From NCBI GenBank assembly GCA_945875925.1, contig CAMCME010000008.1:1-41164 (forward strand): a stretch of 41,164 nt of DNA. The letters are read 5' to 3'. This stretch comes from Rickettsia typhi. Its GTDB lineage: Bacteria; Pseudomonadota; Alphaproteobacteria; Rickettsiales; UBA1997. The translations under genes were made by a program, and so were the position numbers. Shown here piece after piece: positions 18,279-26,069 of the stretch (positions within the stretch are counted from its first letter, which is position 1; every line of letters begins with the position of its first letter). A model generated the notes under the pieces. That model had not been told where the DNA came from. It searched no databases and was given only the letters and a program-made list of their open reading frames with translations.

Positions 18279-19343
18279 ATGTTTAAAACTTTCGATTTTG
18301 ATTTTGATTTACCAGAAAAATCAATTGCCCATCAACCATTTTTTCCTAAAGAACAGACTAAAATGTTGGTTTATAATGGAGCAGAAATTCTTGATAAACA
18401 AGTAATAGACCTAATCGACTTTTTGCAAGAGGGAGATGTTTTAGTTTTTAATGATGTGAAAGTTATTAAAGCAAAATTATCCGCCAAAATTGCACGAAGT
18501 GGTGCGAAATTAGACTTTAATTTGGACCAAGAAATTCAAGGCTCAAATGGCGTTTGGAAAGCTTTATGTCGCCCTGCAAAAAGAGTGAAAATGGGTGATG
18601 TTTTAGAAATTTACCAAAATGTTAATGCTAATTTTTCTGCCGAAGTTTTAGAAAAAACCGATGATGGATTTATCAAAATAAAATTTAATTGCTCTGGTGA
18701 TGAATTGCTGAAAAAACTTGAAGCTCACGGCTCAATTCCACTTCCACCTTACATAAAACGCGAAGAGAAAAACCAAGATGATCAAATAAATTATCAAACA
18801 ATTTATGCCAATAATGGCACAGCTGTTGCCGCGCCAACCGCAGGTTTACATTTCACCGATAAAATTTTCGCTTTGCTGGAGGCCAAAAAAATTCAGAAAA
18901 CTTTTGTAACTTTAAATGTTGGTGCCGGAACTTTTTTACCCGTGCGAGCCGATGAAATAAAGGATCACAAAATGCATGAAGAGTTTTTTTCGATTAGCGC
19001 TGAAGCTGCAAAAACAATTAATGAAGCCAAGAAAAATGGCAAAAAAATTGTCGCGGTTGGCACAACTTCTTTAAGAACTTTAGAAGCCGCATCTGATGAG
19101 AATGGCTATTTGCAGGAGAAAAAAGCAGTGACGAATATTTTTATTTACCCAAGTTATCGCTTCAAAATTGTCGATATTTTAATGACAAATTTTCACTTGC
19201 CAAAATCAACTTTATTCATGTTGGTTTGTGCTTTTATAGGAAAAGAGAAGGCTTTTGAGATTTACAACTACGCGATTTCCAACCAATATCGCTTTTATTC
19301 TTACGGCGATAGTTCGCTGCTTTTTCGCTCTTCTATCATCTAA
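18279..19343 (+). CDS. queA: tRNA preQ1(34) S-adenosylmethionine ribosyltransferase-isomerase QueA
   Basis: QueA transfers and isomerises the ribosyl group of SAM onto preQ1 at the wobble base of GUN-anticodon tRNAs, giving epoxyqueuosine. With the ATG at 18279 the product is 354 residues, matching the family. An upstream in-frame ATG at 18171 would add 36 residues lying over the 5' end of ubiE and has no family support. Signature segments are 'FDFDLPEKSIAHQP' at the N-terminus, 'ALCRPAKRVKMGD', 'NGTAVAAPTAGLHFT' and 'NVGAGTFLPVRADEIKDHKM'. The C-terminal 'MTNFHLPKSTLFMLVCAFIG' is also diagnostic. Other queuosine genes are not in the window. Confidence 0.97.
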   Translation: MFKTFDFDFDLPEKSIAHQPFFPKEQTKMLVYNGAEILDKQVIDLIDFLQEGDVLVFNDVKVIKAKLSAKIARSGAKLDFNLDQEIQGSNGVWKALCRPAKRVKMGDVLEIYQNVNANFSAEVLEKTDDGFIKIKFNCSGDELLKKLEAHGSIPLPPYIKREEKNQDDQINYQTIYANNGTAVAAPTAGLHFTDKIFALLEAKKIQKTFVTLNVGAGTFLPVRADEIKDHKMHEEFFSISAEAAKTINEAKKNGKKIVAVGTTSLRTLEAASDENGYLQEKKAVTNIFIYPSYRFKIVDILMTNFHLPKSTLFMLVCAFIGKEKAFEIYNYAISNQYRFYSYGDSSLLFRSSII

Positions 19344-19349
19344 GCATTT

Positions 19350-19430
19350 CTGTCATCTTGAGCGAAGCGAGAAATCTCAGGAATTTATCTGCCAAGCCTT
19401 ATGAGAGATCTCGCTTCGTCGAGATGACAG
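19350..19430. repeat. Long inverted repeat, family 2 (GTCATCTCGA type)
   Basis: The left arm CTGTCATCTTGAGCGAAGCG and following bases pair imperfectly with the right arm ending CGAGATGACAG; arms are about 30 bp around a ~22-nt centre. The same family occurs at 39825-39909 (perfect arms) and 41104-41164 (cut by the window edge). It lies between convergent queA and the lipoprotein gene, so as RNA it could end transcription from both sides. Confidence 0.85.
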
Positions 19431-19439
19431 ATTGTACAA

Positions 19440-20000
19440 CTACTGCGGCTGCACGCGAATCAAGGAAGTTTGACCACTATTGCCGCCACTGCCATTTCCA
19501 GGACAATTATAAAGATTAATACGATTAGGAACGCATGATTCAAAAATGCCGCGTTGCGCTGCCTCATTACGATATTTAGTTAAAACTCGATCCATCATTT
19601 GAGTCTTGCCGCTAATATCTACAACATCGCTACTTACAACTTCCAAGCCGTCAGCCATAAAATAAAGTTGCACATAACTATAAAATTCATGATCAGAAAT
19701 GCTCGGCAAATTCTCTCTTCTGAATCGAAAATCTTTGGTCATTCTAACGCCTTTTTCATCTTTCCAAGAAACTGAAACTGGACCAAAAAAGTCTTCATCT
19801 TTAGCAAAAAAAGATTGCGCCCTGCTGTCTCCCGGATTAAGTGCCGACAAAGTTAATTTATTTTTACCCGCCCAATTGCATTCAATATTAGTGATCACAC
19901 CAACACTGGCGTTACTAAAATAAATTGCAGGAGCTTCTTTAGGCGCCCCACCACAAGCAATCAAAAGCATCAAAGCTAAAACGGAAAATATTTTCGACAT
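19440..20000 (-). CDS. Hypothetical lipoprotein
   Basis: I do not recognise this 186-residue protein. It has a classic lipoprotein signal: MSK, hydrophobic 'IFSVLALMLLIAC', with Cys16 followed by Gly-Gly. The mature domain seems to be mostly beta-strand ('SVSWKDEKGVRMTKDFRFR', 'HEFYSYVQLYFMADGLEVVS') and ends in a Gly/Asn/Ser-rich tail. Cysteines at residues about 41, 155 and 164 could pair in the periplasm. It lies 4 bp after the glycosyltransferase gene on the same strand, so it is almost certainly co-transcribed and may have an envelope role. No specific function can be given. Confidence 0.75.
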   Translation of the reverse strand: MSKIFSVLALMLLIACGGAPKEAPAIYFSNASVGVITNIECNWAGKNKLTLSALNPGDSRAQSFFAKDEDFFGPVSVSWKDEKGVRMTKDFRFRRENLPSISDHEFYSYVQLYFMADGLEVVSSDVVDISGKTQMMDRVLTKYRNEAAQRGIFESCVPNRINLYNCPGNGSGGNSGQTSLIRVQPQ

Positions 20001-20004
20001 AAAA

Positions 20005-20811
20005 TTAATTCATGTTTTGGGCTTGAAAAAGCTCGCGAGTTTTTATCGCTTTAGAGAAGCGCGAGAAGGCAAAAAGATAGCTGTAAACCAAGCCATCAAA
20101 CCCATAAATAAAGTAACGACGCACAATGTAAGCTTTCAAAAAAGCAAAACTTGTTACAAAAGAAATTTTCAAAATTGAAACATTTTTTCCCTTCTTAAAA
20201 CTATCTAATGCCTGCATTGAAGAATAAGAGTTAATTTTGTCAATCCAATGTTCAAAAGACCTAAAAGATTGGTGGAAAATGATATTTTTGAGCTGACCAA
20301 TTTTATCAGGATTATTTTCCTTCAACTCTACAGAATCATGTACCGTACTATTATTAAAGCCAGCGAAATCTTTGTTATAAAGTCGCAATTGATTGTAATA
20401 ATAAGCTAATTTTTTGGGATGTTTTTCGAAGCGAAATTTATTAACGATTTTAACACGAAATCCGTAAAAATTTTCCTGATTATTTTTTTCAAACAGCTCT
20501 AAAATCTCGTCCGCCAGCTTTTCCGAAACTTCTTCATCAGCATCAATATTTAAAATCCATTTATTGCGACATTGGTTTTCACCAAAAATTTTCTGCAATC
20601 CATAACCACGCCATTCATTGAAAATAACTTTCGCTCCCGCTGCTGAAGCTATTTCACAAGTTTGATCTGAACTTCCTGAATCAATAACTAAAATTTCATC
20701 GGCAATTTTTTTCACTGCCTTTATTACAGATTCGATGCGATCTGCTTCATTTTTTGTAATAATAAAAACTGATAATAGAGGCTTAATGCTTGACTGGTTC
20801 AATCCTAACAT
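20005..20811 (-). CDS. Family 2 glycosyltransferase (WaaE/KdtX-like)
   Basis: This 268-residue GT-A fold glycosyltransferase opens with 'LLSVFIITKNEADRIESVIK' and the sugar-nucleotide segment 'ILVIDSGSSDQTCEIASAAG'. The metal-binding motif appears as Asp-Ala-Asp in 'WILNIDADEEVSE'. The C-terminal part (about 215-260) is hydrophobic and basic, suggesting membrane association. The pattern, including 'NEWRGYGLQKIFG', matches the WaaE/KdtX-like branch that adds a sugar to the LPS core, though the exact acceptor cannot be deduced. It is followed after 4 bp by a lipoprotein gene and is divergent from the DsbA-like gene. Confidence 0.85.
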   Translation of the reverse strand: MLGLNQSSIKPLLSVFIITKNEADRIESVIKAVKKIADEILVIDSGSSDQTCEIASAAGAKVIFNEWRGYGLQKIFGENQCRNKWILNIDADEEVSEKLADEILELFEKNNQENFYGFRVKIVNKFRFEKHPKKLAYYYNQLRLYNKDFAGFNNSTVHDSVELKENNPDKIGQLKNIIFHQSFRSFEHWIDKINSYSSMQALDSFKKGKNVSILKISFVTSFAFLKAYIVRRYFIYGFDGLVYSYLFAFSRFSKAIKTRELFQAQNMN

Positions 20812-20833
20812 TTTAAAAGAAAAAAGTTGATTT

Positions 20834-20862
20834 TTGACGGGGTTTGATGATTAATTTTTATA
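20834..20862 (+). promoter_or_regulatory. Candidate sigma-70 promoter for the DsbA-like gene
   Basis: A TTGACG hexamer (20834-20839) is separated by 17 bp from TTTATA (20857-20862), a good housekeeping-type match. The expected transcript would begin near 20869, leaving a leader of about 27 nt before the ATG at 20896. This favours that ATG over the TTG at 20878. The call is by eye. Confidence 0.5.
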
Positions 20863-20895
20863 TAACTCTTCAGTCAATTGCAATCCTTACGAACT

Positions 20896-21675
20896 ATGAC
20901 AAAAAATTCAAAAATCTCCCTTATCTCTATTGGCTCTTGTATTTTAGTCGGCTTTGTGGCCATGGTGATTCACAATTACAACAGCAAAACTTCTTTAAAA
21001 AATGAAGAAGAAACAACTCAAGTAGCCGAAATAAAATCTGCTGAAGCTGCTCCACAAGATGCTGTGAATGCTGCTGCAAACACCGAAGAATTTGCTGAAA
21101 CCCGCGTTAATAGCGAAATTTTAAAAATTTCTGGGCTTGATATAGTTTATGGCGATAAGTCTGCACCCGTAACTTTCATCGAATATTCTTCACTTTCTTG
21201 CCCACATTGCGCCTCTTTTAATCGCGAAACTTTCGAAAGAATTAAAAATGATTATATCGATTCTAAAAAAATAAAATTCATTCACCGCGATTTTCCACTT
21301 AATCAACCAGCTCTTGCGGCATCAATGTTTGCGCTTTGCCAAGCTCAAGATCACAAAGATGAAATGGTGGAAAAATACTATAGCCTAATCAAGGCCTTGT
21401 TTAAAACTCAAGAATCTTGGGCATTTGACCCAAAATATATCGAAAAGCTGCAATCAATCGCCCAGCTTGATGGAATGAGTCCTGATAGATTTAACAAATG
21501 TATCAATGATCAAGCTCTGCAAAAGAAAATCTTAGAATTAAGAATGGAGGCTGCGAAAGGTTTAAATATTAAATCAACTCCTACTTTCTTCGTTAATGGT
21601 GAAGTTTCAGAAGGTTATGTTGATTATGTTACTATCAAAAAATTAATTGATAAAAAGCTTTCTGAAATCAAGTAA
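20896..21675 (+). CDS. DsbA-family thiol-disulfide oxidoreductase, membrane-anchored
   Basis: With the ATG at 20896 the product has 259 residues: a single N-terminal membrane anchor (about 8-26), a linker rich in Glu and Ala (35-72), then a thioredoxin-fold DsbA domain. The active site is Cys102-Pro-His-Cys105 in 'YSSLSCPHCASFNRETFE', the CPHC type. The cis-proline loop is 'KSTPTFFVNG' near residue 235. The architecture matches the DsbA-like proteins of Rickettsiales, which oxidise cysteines of exported proteins. The many cysteines of the exported VirB6 extension and of the small cysteine proteins in this window are possible clients (inference). DsbB is not in the window. Confidence 0.92.
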   Translation: MTKNSKISLISIGSCILVGFVAMVIHNYNSKTSLKNEEETTQVAEIKSAEAAPQDAVNAAANTEEFAETRVNSEILKISGLDIVYGDKSAPVTFIEYSSLSCPHCASFNRETFERIKNDYIDSKKIKFIHRDFPLNQPALAASMFALCQAQDHKDEMVEKYYSLIKALFKTQESWAFDPKYIEKLQSIAQLDGMSPDRFNKCINDQALQKKILELRMEAAKGLNIKSTPTFFVNGEVSEGYVDYVTIKKLIDKKLSEIK

Positions 21676-21770
21676 AATTACATTTTAATAATCTCTCGGT
21701 GTCACCTTATAATGTTTGCGGGGTGACATGAGCGGAATTAGCTCGCCTTAATCTAGATTTTCATAAAATC

Positions 21771-22547
21771 GTGACCAAATTAGTAATAAAAGATTTAACT
21801 AAAAATTTCGGCGATAAACAAGTTCTGAAAGGAATTAACTTGGAAGTAAAACAAGGTGAATCTTTGGTAATTCTTGGCGGCTCGGGCAGTGGTAAATCTG
21901 TTATTATAAAAACCATCGCATCTCTTCTTAGCCCAACTTCTGGCAGCATTAAAATTAATGGTGAAGAAGCTTCTAATCTTAACGCGAAAGCAAGAGATAA
22001 ATTAATGGAAAAATTTGGCTTTCTTTTTCAAGGTGGCGCACTTTTCGATTCACTACCAATTTGGGAAAATGTAGCTTTTCGTCTTCTTCATCACAAAAAA
22101 ATGAATAAAGATGAAGCCAAAGAAATTGCTACTTCTAAATTAAAAGCAGTTGGACTTAGCTCAAAAGTTGCAGACTTATATCCTTCAGAACTTTCAGGTG
22201 GTATGCAAAAAAGAGCATCTTTAGCGCGCGCCATAGCAACAAATCCCGAGATTATTTTCTTTGATGAACCTACCACCGGGCTTGATCCAATTATGGCCGA
22301 TGTAATTAATGATTTAATTGTTACTAATTCAAAAGAGCTTGGTGCAACCACTATTACCATCACTCACGACATGGCTTCAGCTAAAAAAATTGCCGATAAA
22401 ATTGCTATGCTTTATGAAGGAAAAATTATTTGGTTTGGTGATGCAAAAGACATGTATTCATCAAATAATCCTTATCTCGATCAGTTCATTCACGGCCGCG
22501 CTAAAGGGCCGATTAACTTTTTGGAATCCGCCAGAGAGAATTTATAA
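21771..22547 (+). CDS. mlaF: MlaF-type ABC transporter ATPase
   Basis: This 258-residue ATPase carries Walker A GGSGSGKS (residues 36-43), the signature LSGGMQKR (141-148), and Walker B IIFFDE (161-166) followed by PTTGLDP. The 'GFLFQGGALFDSLPIWENV' region and 'GGMQKRASLARAIATNPEI' are typical of MlaF/Ttg2A, the cytoplasmic ATPase of the Mla pathway, which moves phospholipids across the periplasm to keep the outer membrane asymmetric. It starts at GTG; no in-frame ATG gives a full domain. The permease (MlaE) and the MCE protein (MlaD) are not adjacent, unlike many gammaproteobacteria; rickettsial genomes often scatter these genes. An 18-bp gap leads to the pseudopilin gene. Confidence 0.87.
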   Translation: MTKLVIKDLTKNFGDKQVLKGINLEVKQGESLVILGGSGSGKSVIIKTIASLLSPTSGSIKINGEEASNLNAKARDKLMEKFGFLFQGGALFDSLPIWENVAFRLLHHKKMNKDEAKEIATSKLKAVGLSSKVADLYPSELSGGMQKRASLARAIATNPEIIFFDEPTTGLDPIMADVINDLIVTNSKELGATTITITHDMASAKKIADKIAMLYEGKIIWFGDAKDMYSSNNPYLDQFIHGRAKGPINFLESARENL

Positions 22548-22565
22548 TCTATTTTAGAAAAATTT

Positions 22566-23474
22566 ATGAAAGGAAATCTTAAAGCATTTTCTCTAATCGA
22601 GCTTTCAATTGTGATTCTAATTATTGGAGTTTTGATTACAGGAGTTACTCAGGGCAGCACTCTGATTAAAAAAGCCAACCTATCTAGAGCTAAAGATTTA
22701 ACTATCAGATCAGAAGTAGGAAGTATTAAAAACCTTGCTGTTTGGCTAGAAACTTCTTTACCAGATTCAGTAACTGTAGATTCGTCTAGCAAAGTCACTA
22801 AATGGAATGACATTAATCCTAACAGACCCGGAGGAGTTAATGCAGTTCCTACCAACAGTTCAACTGCTCCAGCCTATTTAACAGAAATGATTAATGGCTT
22901 GCCTGTAATTTCATTCACTGGCAGCAGCTCTCAATTTCTTTGGTGGGGAACTACTAATGGAGATGGTTTGAAGCTTTTGGTAAAGTCCAACTATACTATT
23001 TTCGTAGTTGAAAAGAGAGCAATTACCGGTAATAATATCTTCATAGCTGGCAGCTCTAGCAATGAGTACAGCAATATGCATCTTGGGTATCGCGAAAATA
23101 CCGTAATGACTCACGACCGTTATTACGATGGCGTGGATTGCACGGTAGCTTCTTTTGGAGCTTCTAATAGAGCACCTGCTATACATACATTTCTTTTCAC
23201 ATCTTCGACCGTTACTCTTGCATCTGGAGGAACAGTTATCGGTTCTGGATATTTAATGAATGGCGGCGATAAAGCAAGTTGCTATGATTCATCAAAAGTT
23301 AATGCCTTAGTTGACTATCCGGGAGCTACAATAGGTAGTCTTGGTGGAGCTGCTTATTATACTGGAAATATTGCAGAAATTATTATTTACACCCGCTATC
23401 TAAAAGCCTCAGAAAGAGGAGCTGTCGAAAGCTATCTTAGTAAAAAATATGCTATCCCCGTGAAACCGGCTTAA
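22566..23474 (+). CDS. Pseudopilin with LamG-like C-terminal domain
   Basis: The 302-residue product starts with a type IV prepilin leader: MKGNLKA then FSLIE, with Glu at +5 and a 20-residue hydrophobic helix. The residue before the cleavage site is Ala instead of the usual Gly. After the pilin helix (to about 55) the C-terminal 240 residues look like a concanavalin A/LamG-type beta-sandwich: 'NGLPVISFTGSSSQFLWWG' near the start, and at the end 'GNIAEIIIYTRYLKASERGA' and 'VESYLSKKYAIP', the usual close of such domains. It may be a minor pilin or secretion pseudopilin that displays a carbohydrate- or protein-binding domain (inference). The other pilus genes are not in the window. A bidirectional terminator follows. 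Confidence 0.85.
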   Translation: MKGNLKAFSLIELSIVILIIGVLITGVTQGSTLIKKANLSRAKDLTIRSEVGSIKNLAVWLETSLPDSVTVDSSSKVTKWNDINPNRPGGVNAVPTNSSTAPAYLTEMINGLPVISFTGSSSQFLWWGTTNGDGLKLLVKSNYTIFVVEKRAITGNNIFIAGSSSNEYSNMHLGYRENTVMTHDRYYDGVDCTVASFGASNRAPAIHTFLFTSSTVTLASGGTVIGSGYLMNGGDKASCYDSSKVNALVDYPGATIGSLGGAAYYTGNIAEIIIYTRYLKASERGAVESYLSKKYAIPVKPA

Positions 23475-23486
23475 AACCTGTCTAAA

Positions 23487-23513
23487 TTCTAGCTAGATTG
23501 AATCTAGCTAGAA
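23487..23513. terminator. Bidirectional hairpin terminator
   Basis: A perfect 13-bp inverted repeat (arms 23487-23499 and 23501-23513, TTCTAGCTAGATT and its complement) with a single central base, followed by CTTTATT on the plus side and preceded by AAATT. It sits between the convergent pseudopilin and carbonic anhydrase genes and can serve both. Confidence 0.7.
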
Positions 23514-23521
23514 CTTTATTC

Positions 23522-24142
23522 TTAGTGAAATTCCACCACACCAGTTGCAACATTATACATGCCTTTAATAATAGCTATTTCACGGTTTTTATACAGGTCT
23601 TTTATAATTTTACTGCGCTTAGTAATTTGCTTCGTAACGGATCTCACATTCAGCACTGCTACTTTTTCTACAAAGATAGAATTGCTAGAATCGCGATTAT
23701 TTTTTATAGATTTTTCCGCTTTCACTGATGGTCTGATTTTCTTCAAAAGTCCTGTCAGTTTTCCCACTTTCACATTGTCGCAGGCACCTTTAATTGCTCC
23801 ACACTCGCTGTGACCGAGAACCATAATTAGTTTTACTCCCGCAACATTGCAGGCAAATTCCATACTACCCAAAATATCGTCATTCAAAATATTTCCAGCA
23901 ATACGACAACTTAAAACATCTCCCAAACCTTGATCAAAAATTAATTCTGCCGAAGTGCGAGAATCAATACAGCTTAAGATGAAGGCGAAAGGATGTTGTT
24001 CGTTAGATGTTTCATTAATCTGCTGCAATAAATTGCGATTAATTTTTAGATTATTCACGAAGCGATTATTACCTTCTTTAAGCCTACTGATTGCCTTTAT
24101 CGGCGTTAGAGAGTCGCGAACTTCTTTAGTTAAAGTAGCCAT
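23522..24142 (-). CDS. Beta-class carbonic anhydrase
   Basis: This 206-residue zinc enzyme interconverts CO2 and bicarbonate. The zinc ligands are visible as Cys58 in the 'SCIDSR' motif, His111 and Cys114 in 'LGHSECGAIKGACDN', with the catalytic Asp60-Arg62 dyad. The C-terminal 'VATGVVEFH' matches the family end. It lies 8 bp after the SulP transporter gene on the same strand, so the two form an operon. Pairing of SulP-type transporters with beta carbonic anhydrases, either as neighbours or as fusions, points to bicarbonate handling. No signal peptide is present, so the enzyme should be cytoplasmic. Confidence 0.94.
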   Translation of the reverse strand: MATLTKEVRDSLTPIKAISRLKEGNNRFVNNLKINRNLLQQINETSNEQHPFAFILSCIDSRTSAELIFDQGLGDVLSCRIAGNILNDDILGSMEFACNVAGVKLIMVLGHSECGAIKGACDNVKVGKLTGLLKKIRPSVKAEKSIKNNRDSSNSIFVEKVAVLNVRSVTKQITKRSKIIKDLYKNREIAIIKGMYNVATGVVEFH

Positions 24143-24150
24143 ATAATAAA

Positions 24151-25668
24151 TTAAATTTGTTTGAAATTGATGCCCTTAATCTCGAGCGAAATATTTTTTG
24201 TCTTAGCATTAGTTTGAAAATCTTGAATAATCTCAATCACATCATGATGGATAGAAGTAGATTTAGTGCCGTCAATCACCACTTTTGATTCTGCAGGAAT
24301 TTGATTTAACATTTGCAGAATACTTCCTTTATTCAAAAAAGAAACTTCTTCGGAAAGCTTAATCACATGGCTATGACCCTTACCTTCTTTGTCTTCAACT
24401 TTTTGGTAAGAATTGCGGAAGTTGTTATAAAGAATGAAAAAGATTGCTGCGGCCATACCAATTCCAACTCCTTTCAAAAGATCAAAAACCAACATGCCTA
24501 TGATAGTTGCCACAAAAGGCACAAATTGTTCATATCCCAATTTATACATTTGTTTAAAAATATCTGGCTTAGCTAATTTATAACCAACCAAAAACAAGAT
24601 GCAGGCTAGGGTCGATAGCGGAATCATGTTAAGCAAAGATGGAATTGCCACGGCTGAAATTAAAAGAAGAAGGCCATGAGAAATTGCAGAAAGTTTACTT
24701 TTTGCCCCAAAACTAATATTAGCACTGCTGCGTACCACAACTTGAGTGATTGGCAATCCACCGATCAAACCAGAAATAATATTTCCCACACCTTGCGCTT
24801 TCAATTCGCGATTGGTTGGCGTGACGCGTTTTTGTGGATCAAGCTTATCTGTTGCTTCCACACAAAGCAGGGTTTCTAAACTCGCCACCACAGCCATTAC
24901 CAAAGCAATTGAATAGACTTCCGAATTACGAAGTTGTGAAAAATCTGGAAAAGTAAATTGTGCAAAGAATCCGCTGAAACTTGTGGCTACGGGAATTTGT
25001 ACGATAAGACTTTTTTCTAGATATAAGAAATTACTCAAAATAATACCAGCGACTACTGCCACTAAAGGTCCGGGAACTGCTTTAAAAAGCTTATACTTTT
25101 TTGCTAAAACATCTTCCCAAACAATCAAAATTAACATTGAAATTACGGCAATGATAATAGCATTTGGCGTGATGTAATTTATAACGCGTAGCAGTTCAAA
25201 ACTATTACTCTCCAACTTATCAAAATTCACATCATTTTGGAAAGTTTCATTATATCCAATGGCGTGAGGAATTTGTTTAAGAATGATGATCAGCCCAATA
25301 CCGCTCAACATACCTTTAATTACCGAGGATGGGAAATAATAAGCGACAGTTCCTAACCTTAGAAATCCAGCCATAAGCTGAATTACACCGGTTAAAACAA
25401 CCGCTAAAAGAAAGGCCTCCCAAGATCCACCCAAAGCTGCAATATAGCCCAAAACAACCACCGATAAACCAGCAGCTGGACCGCTAACACCGAGAGGAGA
25501 ACCGCTTAACATTCCTACAACAACGCCACCAACAATTCCCGAAATAATTCCGGCAAATAGCGGAGCGCCCGAAGCTAAGGCAATTCCAAGACAAAGTGGC
25601 AAAGCCACAAAAAATACAACAATACTTGCAGGCAAATCATAGCGATAGCTGCCGAAAATGTTTTTCAT
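24151..25668 (-). CDS. SulP-family inorganic anion (probable bicarbonate) transporter
   Basis: This 505-residue membrane protein has the SulP transmembrane core from residue 10 ('YDLPASIVVFFVALPLCLGI') with the two half-helix motifs 'GSPLGVSGPAAGLSVVV' and 'GLIGGLPITQVVVRSSAN'. A cytoplasmic STAS domain follows at about 425-505. SulP proteins carry sulfate, bicarbonate or dicarboxylates, often with Na+ or H+. The downstream carbonic anhydrase makes bicarbonate the best guess here. The gene pair could supply bicarbonate for carboxylations (fatty acid, pyrimidine, arginine synthesis); carbamoyl phosphate for the nearby argF product is also built from bicarbonate, though that link is only suggestive. 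Confidence 0.92.
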   Translation of the reverse strand: MKNIFGSYRYDLPASIVVFFVALPLCLGIALASGAPLFAGIISGIVGGVVVGMLSGSPLGVSGPAAGLSVVVLGYIAALGGSWEAFLLAVVLTGVIQLMAGFLRLGTVAYYFPSSVIKGMLSGIGLIIILKQIPHAIGYNETFQNDVNFDKLESNSFELLRVINYITPNAIIIAVISMLILIVWEDVLAKKYKLFKAVPGPLVAVVAGIILSNFLYLEKSLIVQIPVATSFSGFFAQFTFPDFSQLRNSEVYSIALVMAVVASLETLLCVEATDKLDPQKRVTPTNRELKAQGVGNIISGLIGGLPITQVVVRSSANISFGAKSKLSAISHGLLLLISAVAIPSLLNMIPLSTLACILFLVGYKLAKPDIFKQMYKLGYEQFVPFVATIIGMLVFDLLKGVGIGMAAAIFFILYNNFRNSYQKVEDKEGKGHSHVIKLSEEVSFLNKGSILQMLNQIPAESKVVIDGTKSTSIHHDVIEIIQDFQTNAKTKNISLEIKGINFKQI

Positions 25669-25715
25669 AAAATAGAGAGAAGTAAAATTAACGAAGCTTG
25701 TGGTGCAAAAGAAGC

Positions 25716-26009
25716 TTAAGCGTTAGGCGGAGATGTGGGGACGGACGGGGAATATGCTAAAGTGAAGCTGTCATCTTTAGTTTCTATTTGGAGAAAAATT
25801 CGGGAAAGTTTTAAACTAGCTGCTTCGTGATTAAAGAATTTTTCGTCTTCTAGTTCACAATTTTCTTTTTCAGATGATTCTTTATCTTGCATAGCATCAA
25901 CAATCACGGATTTTTCGTGGTAAAAGTCAGAAGCCGCGGAAATTTGAAAACTCCATAGCAAGCCAACGCCGATTAATGTTAAAATGATTTTTCTAAGTAA
26001 ACTGTGCAT
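25716..26009 (-). CDS. Small hypothetical exported protein
   Basis: I do not recognise this protein. The ATG at 26009 gives 97 residues; a TTG at 26060 would add 17 with no support. It opens 'MHSLLRKIILTLIGVGLLWS' and has a probable signal peptidase site after 'ISAAS'. The mature part is acidic in the middle ('DKESSEKENCELEDEKFF') and ends 'SPSVPTSPPNA'. It lies downstream of argF on the same strand, but nothing links it to arginine metabolism. It might be an envelope protein of restricted distribution. The gene call is moderate. Confidence 0.5.
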   Translation of the reverse strand: MHSLLRKIILTLIGVGLLWSFQISAASDFYHEKSVIVDAMQDKESSEKENCELEDEKFFNHEAASLKLSRIFLQIETKDDSFTLAYSPSVPTSPPNA

Positions 26010-26069
26010 AAGTGTTTTATAGGTTATGCGAGTAGTTATGCTATAATCAAGTTTTTTCAAGGACCTAAT

